From: Gammaproteobacteria bacterium
Lineage (GTDB): Bacteria; Pseudomonadota; Gammaproteobacteria; Steroidobacterales; Rariloculaceae
Length of the DNA stretch: 64,000 nt
Assembly: GCA_022825505.1 (NCBI GenBank)
Contig: JAJDWR010000025.1
Location: forward strand, 1 to 64,000
Reading direction: 5' to 3'
The position numbers and the translations under genes were made by a program. This document shows, one piece after another, positions 61,547-64,000 of this stretch (positions within the stretch are counted from its first letter, which is position 1; the number at the start of each line of letters is the position of its first letter). Under the pieces are notes generated by a model that searched no databases, was not told the origin of the DNA, and worked only from the letters and a program-made list of their open reading frames with translations.

Positions 61547-63205
61547 ATGCACAAGAGGCGACTCCCTTCCATTGCCATTGCCGCGATTCGGGAAACCGTG
61601 AATTTGCCCGCGCAATCGATTCGAGTGCGCTTGCCGCTGCTGGTCTTGCTCTGTTCAGGGGTACCTGCCGTAGCCCAGGCAAGCCACGCGGAACTCGTCG
61701 AGCTGTTCCTGGAGTTTCGCGCCATGACCGGAGTCTCGGGCGACGAGTATGGAGCCTTGCCGGTCGTCGATCCCGTGATCATCGAGGCAGAAGCGCTTGC
61801 GCTGGACGAGTTCCAGGCAAGGTTGCTCGCAATTGATCCGTCGGTCTGGTCCATCCCCGAGCAGGTTGACTACCATCTGGTACGCGCCGAATTGAATGGC
61901 CTTCAGTTCCGCCACCGCGTCACCCGGCCCTGGTTTCGCGATCCCGGCACCTACAGCGACATCGTCTATTTCCTTGGCGAACTGCGCAGGACGTCTCCGG
62001 ACCACGATCCGCGCGAAGTACTCGCAGTCCTCGAGGCTCTGCCGGATTTCTTTGGTCAGGCCATGGTGAACCTTGCCGATGTCGACGCGATTCCCGGCGA
62101 CCTCGCGCTGCTTGCGGGTCGGGATCTGCGTAACGGGGATGCGGACTTTGCCGCGATGCTTGCCGAAGCGCCCCCGGACGATCCGCAACTGCTTGATGCC
62201 ATTCGCGGTGCCCGGCAGGCCAACGCCGAACTCCTTGCATGGCTGGAGACGAATTCGGATCGCATGACCGCACCTGCCGGCATCGGCCGCGAAAACTACG
62301 ACTGGCTGTTGAAGAATGTCTACCTGTTTCCCTACAACTGGAATGAGCTCAGCACGATCGTGGAGCTGGAAGACAATCGGGTCAGGACGTTCCAGCGGCT
62401 GGAAGAGAACAGGAACCGGGCATTGCCGGAAATCCAACCGGTGCAGTCGCAGGAGGAATACAGACAGAGCGTCGCCGCTGCGATAGACGATCTGATGAAC
62501 TTCATTCGCGACGAGAATGTTTTCTCCATGCCCGGCTACCTGACGCCAGAGGGCTACTTCGGATCATGGCACGGCTTCGACAGTCCATGGCCGGAGACAC
62601 ACGATTACTTCTTCAACTTCTCCCATCGCGAGCCGCGTATGGAGGAAGCCCATGAGATGGTCGGACATCATTTCGATGAGCTTCGCGGGCGAAACAACAC
62701 CCACCCGATTCGCCGGGGATGGCGTCCGTACAAGATCGCGACGGCCCGCACGGAAGGCTTCGCGTTCGCCCTGGAGGAGCTGCTGATGCATGCAGGCTAT
62801 CTCGATCGCCGCTCGCCCCGGGCGCGCGAGATCGCCTACGAACAGGCGGCGTTCAGGACCGTAAGGGCATTGTCGGATATCTACATGCACGACAATCAAT
62901 GGACCCTGCAGGATGCAATGGCCTTCTCCGTGGCGAACGCTCCTCACGGTGAATTGCTGGACGACAGTCCGCACCTGTGGTTCGAAATGGCAACCACGCT
63001 GCGGGGTGTCGGGCATCACATGCTGATGGTCGTGGGAAAGGTGCAGTTCATGAAATTGCTCAGGGACCGCTCGCAGCAACTGGGCGATGAATTCGAGTTG
63101 CAGGCGTTCATGGACGATTTTTTTGATTCCGGGCTGATCCCCATGTCACTGATCCGATGGGAAATGACGGGCATGGACGATGAGATGAGGCGGTTACTGC
63201 AATGA
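61547..63205 (+). CDS. Exported DUF885 protein, copy 2
   Basis: 552 residues, ATG with GGAAGGA upstream. Same plan as copy 1 (FLEFRAMTGVSGDEYG ... EEAHEMVGHHFDEL ... LIPMSLIRWEMTG) with the metal segment HEMVGHH. The two are diverged paralogues from tandem duplication. Likely co-transcribed. Confidence 0.82.
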   Translation: MHKRRLPSIAIAAIRETVNLPAQSIRVRLPLLVLLCSGVPAVAQASHAELVELFLEFRAMTGVSGDEYGALPVVDPVIIEAEALALDEFQARLLAIDPSVWSIPEQVDYHLVRAELNGLQFRHRVTRPWFRDPGTYSDIVYFLGELRRTSPDHDPREVLAVLEALPDFFGQAMVNLADVDAIPGDLALLAGRDLRNGDADFAAMLAEAPPDDPQLLDAIRGARQANAELLAWLETNSDRMTAPAGIGRENYDWLLKNVYLFPYNWNELSTIVELEDNRVRTFQRLEENRNRALPEIQPVQSQEEYRQSVAAAIDDLMNFIRDENVFSMPGYLTPEGYFGSWHGFDSPWPETHDYFFNFSHREPRMEEAHEMVGHHFDELRGRNNTHPIRRGWRPYKIATARTEGFAFALEELLMHAGYLDRRSPRAREIAYEQAAFRTVRALSDIYMHDNQWTLQDAMAFSVANAPHGELLDDSPHLWFEMATTLRGVGHHMLMVVGKVQFMKLLRDRSQQLGDEFELQAFMDDFFDSGLIPMSLIRWEMTGMDDEMRRLLQ

Positions 63206-63248
63206 GAGTTTCGCAGCAGAGAGCAAGGTACACAGGCGAGTCAGGATC

Positions 63249-64000
63249 ATGAAGACTTCTCCACGAGGATTGCTCCTCGCGATCCTGTTGCCGATTCGGT
63301 GGGTGTTGCGTGCGAGATGCGGGCCAGCAGTCATCCTGACACTTTCGCTGGGCGCCTGCGGCAGCCCGGGTGAATCCGGCGACGGCGCACCGTCCGCGTC
63401 GGGATTCGACGAAGTATTTCCGAAGCACATTGACGTATTCGGAGTCTCCGTCCGGGGCACGGCGGGAACGCCCGACGCCAAGATGTTGCACGCCGCAAAC
63501 GTGTTGGCGGAGTACCTGGACAACGACGCCGACGGAAATCCCGACGACTCATTGGTCGTGCAGACGCTGCAGGCAAACAATGCGACGCTGATCATGACCA
63601 TCGACTTTGCGGAACTCGAGGCAGTCGTTTCGGAAATCGACCTCGATGCCATGTCGGGGAGTGTGCTGCAGGACCTGAACGCCTGGGAAACGCGTCCCGG
63701 CGGTGCTGCCAACGGCGAATTCGATGCAGCCTTTGAGGAAGTCCTGCACCTCATTACCCATGGCGGTTATGCGCGTGCGTATCCCGACGATTTTGGCGAA
63801 TTCCCCGGAACCACCCTGGCCAATGCAATGGACAAGGCGCGCGGTGGCCGGTTCATGCAGATACCTGATCGTTACCCTGAAGGCGCCTGGTACACCTACG
63901 ACGACCAGACCTGCGACTATGGTTGCATGGCGGCCGAGTACATCTACTGGGGCCTTACCTCGCTGCTCGGCGCTCAGGACTTTCCCGGCCGCCTCGAGCG
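63249..64000 (+). CDS. Lipoprotein (partial, runs off the window)
   Basis: At least 250 residues, no stop before the window end. A hydrophobic stretch ends in LSLGAC, a lipobox. A short EF-hand-like repeat, DNDADGNPDD, suggests calcium binding, and EEVLHLITHGGYA may be a metal site. Shares the LITHGG pattern with calcium-dependent adhesin or peptidase-like exported proteins but I cannot assign it. In the same direction as the DUF885 genes, 43 bases downstream. Confidence 0.7.
   Translation, partial: MKTSPRGLLLAILLPIRWVLRARCGPAVILTLSLGACGSPGESGDGAPSASGFDEVFPKHIDVFGVSVRGTAGTPDAKMLHAANVLAEYLDNDADGNPDDSLVVQTLQANNATLIMTIDFAELEAVVSEIDLDAMSGSVLQDLNAWETRPGGAANGEFDAAFEEVLHLITHGGYARAYPDDFGEFPGTTLANAMDKARGGRFMQIPDRYPEGAWYTYDDQTCDYGCMAAEYIYWGLTSLLGAQDFPGRLE

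Noticed and set aside
59788..61854. Minus-strand open frame opposite DUF885 copy 1
   Set aside because: Shadow; the plus-strand frame has the signal peptide and metal motif.

Overview
The window is a GC-rich, gene-dense piece of bacterial chromosome with no rRNA, tRNA, CRISPR array or recognisable transposase. The gene content (TonB-dependent receptors with an EEIVVTGS-type N-terminus, OmpR/CpxA-type two-component system, multihaem cytochromes, lipoproteins, Tat substrates, heptosyltransferase-type GT9) points to a didermic proteobacterium, most likely a gammaproteobacterium of an environmental lineage. That placement is an inference from families, not a measured phylogeny. About three quarters of the proteins carry a Sec, Tat or lipoprotein signal, so this is largely a cell-envelope and periplasmic-redox region.

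Layout. 1-7,200: a palindrome, small exported proteins, a GT4/GT9 glycosyltransferase pair, a PQQ-type quinoprotein and a DUF6152-type protein. 7,397-15,344: a same-strand cluster with a small exported protein, two tandem PepSY-type membrane proteins, a TonB receptor, a monohaem cytochrome fused to a beta-barrel-like domain, and a pentahaem cytochrome; it reads like a candidate envelope electron-transfer or metal-handling system. 15,363-22,839: a minus-strand series of hydrolases and oxidoreductases (PhoD-like phosphatase, an orphan molybdenum-hydroxylase large subunit, a sulfatase, a Tat-type HD-domain protein). 23,238-26,398: a TonB receptor with a clear Fur box and a UUCG-loop terminator. 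26,421-27,400: a winged-helix/nucleotidyltransferase gene with its own inverted-repeat operator, flanked by short imperfect direct repeats. 27,352-31,049: a five-gene minus-strand operon alternating DUF6152 proteins and their partner domain. 31,218-34,828: a small membrane protein and a third TonB receptor. 35,120-46,578: three paralogous CBM9/DUF5916 outer-membrane proteins surrounding a VOC protein, a two-component system, an alpha/beta hydrolase and a carbonic anhydrase. 46,588-54,171: two more DUF6152 proteins and a PaoABC-like exported molybdenum hydroxylase operon with a small membrane protein and a cytochrome b. 54,172-57,311: an accessory patch (22-bp repeat array, AAA/DUF4143 ATPase, Phd antitoxin with a truncated PIN toxin, STAND-like ATPase). 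57,428-64,000: an orphan solute-binding protein, a reductive-dehalogenase-like protein, two tandem DUF885 proteins and a partial lipoprotein.

Three themes tie the region together. First, seven DUF6152-type proteins all expose a His-His pair at or next to the predicted signal-peptidase cut, and they occur alone, fused to a partner domain, or beside a stand-alone copy of that partner. This is the best candidate here for an undescribed periplasmic system, perhaps metal-binding. Second, unrelated exported proteins carry Gly/Met-rich low-complexity inserts that close paralogues lack. Third, many enzymes are redox proteins (PQQ, molybdenum, haem c, haem b, Fe-S) lying beside TonB receptors.
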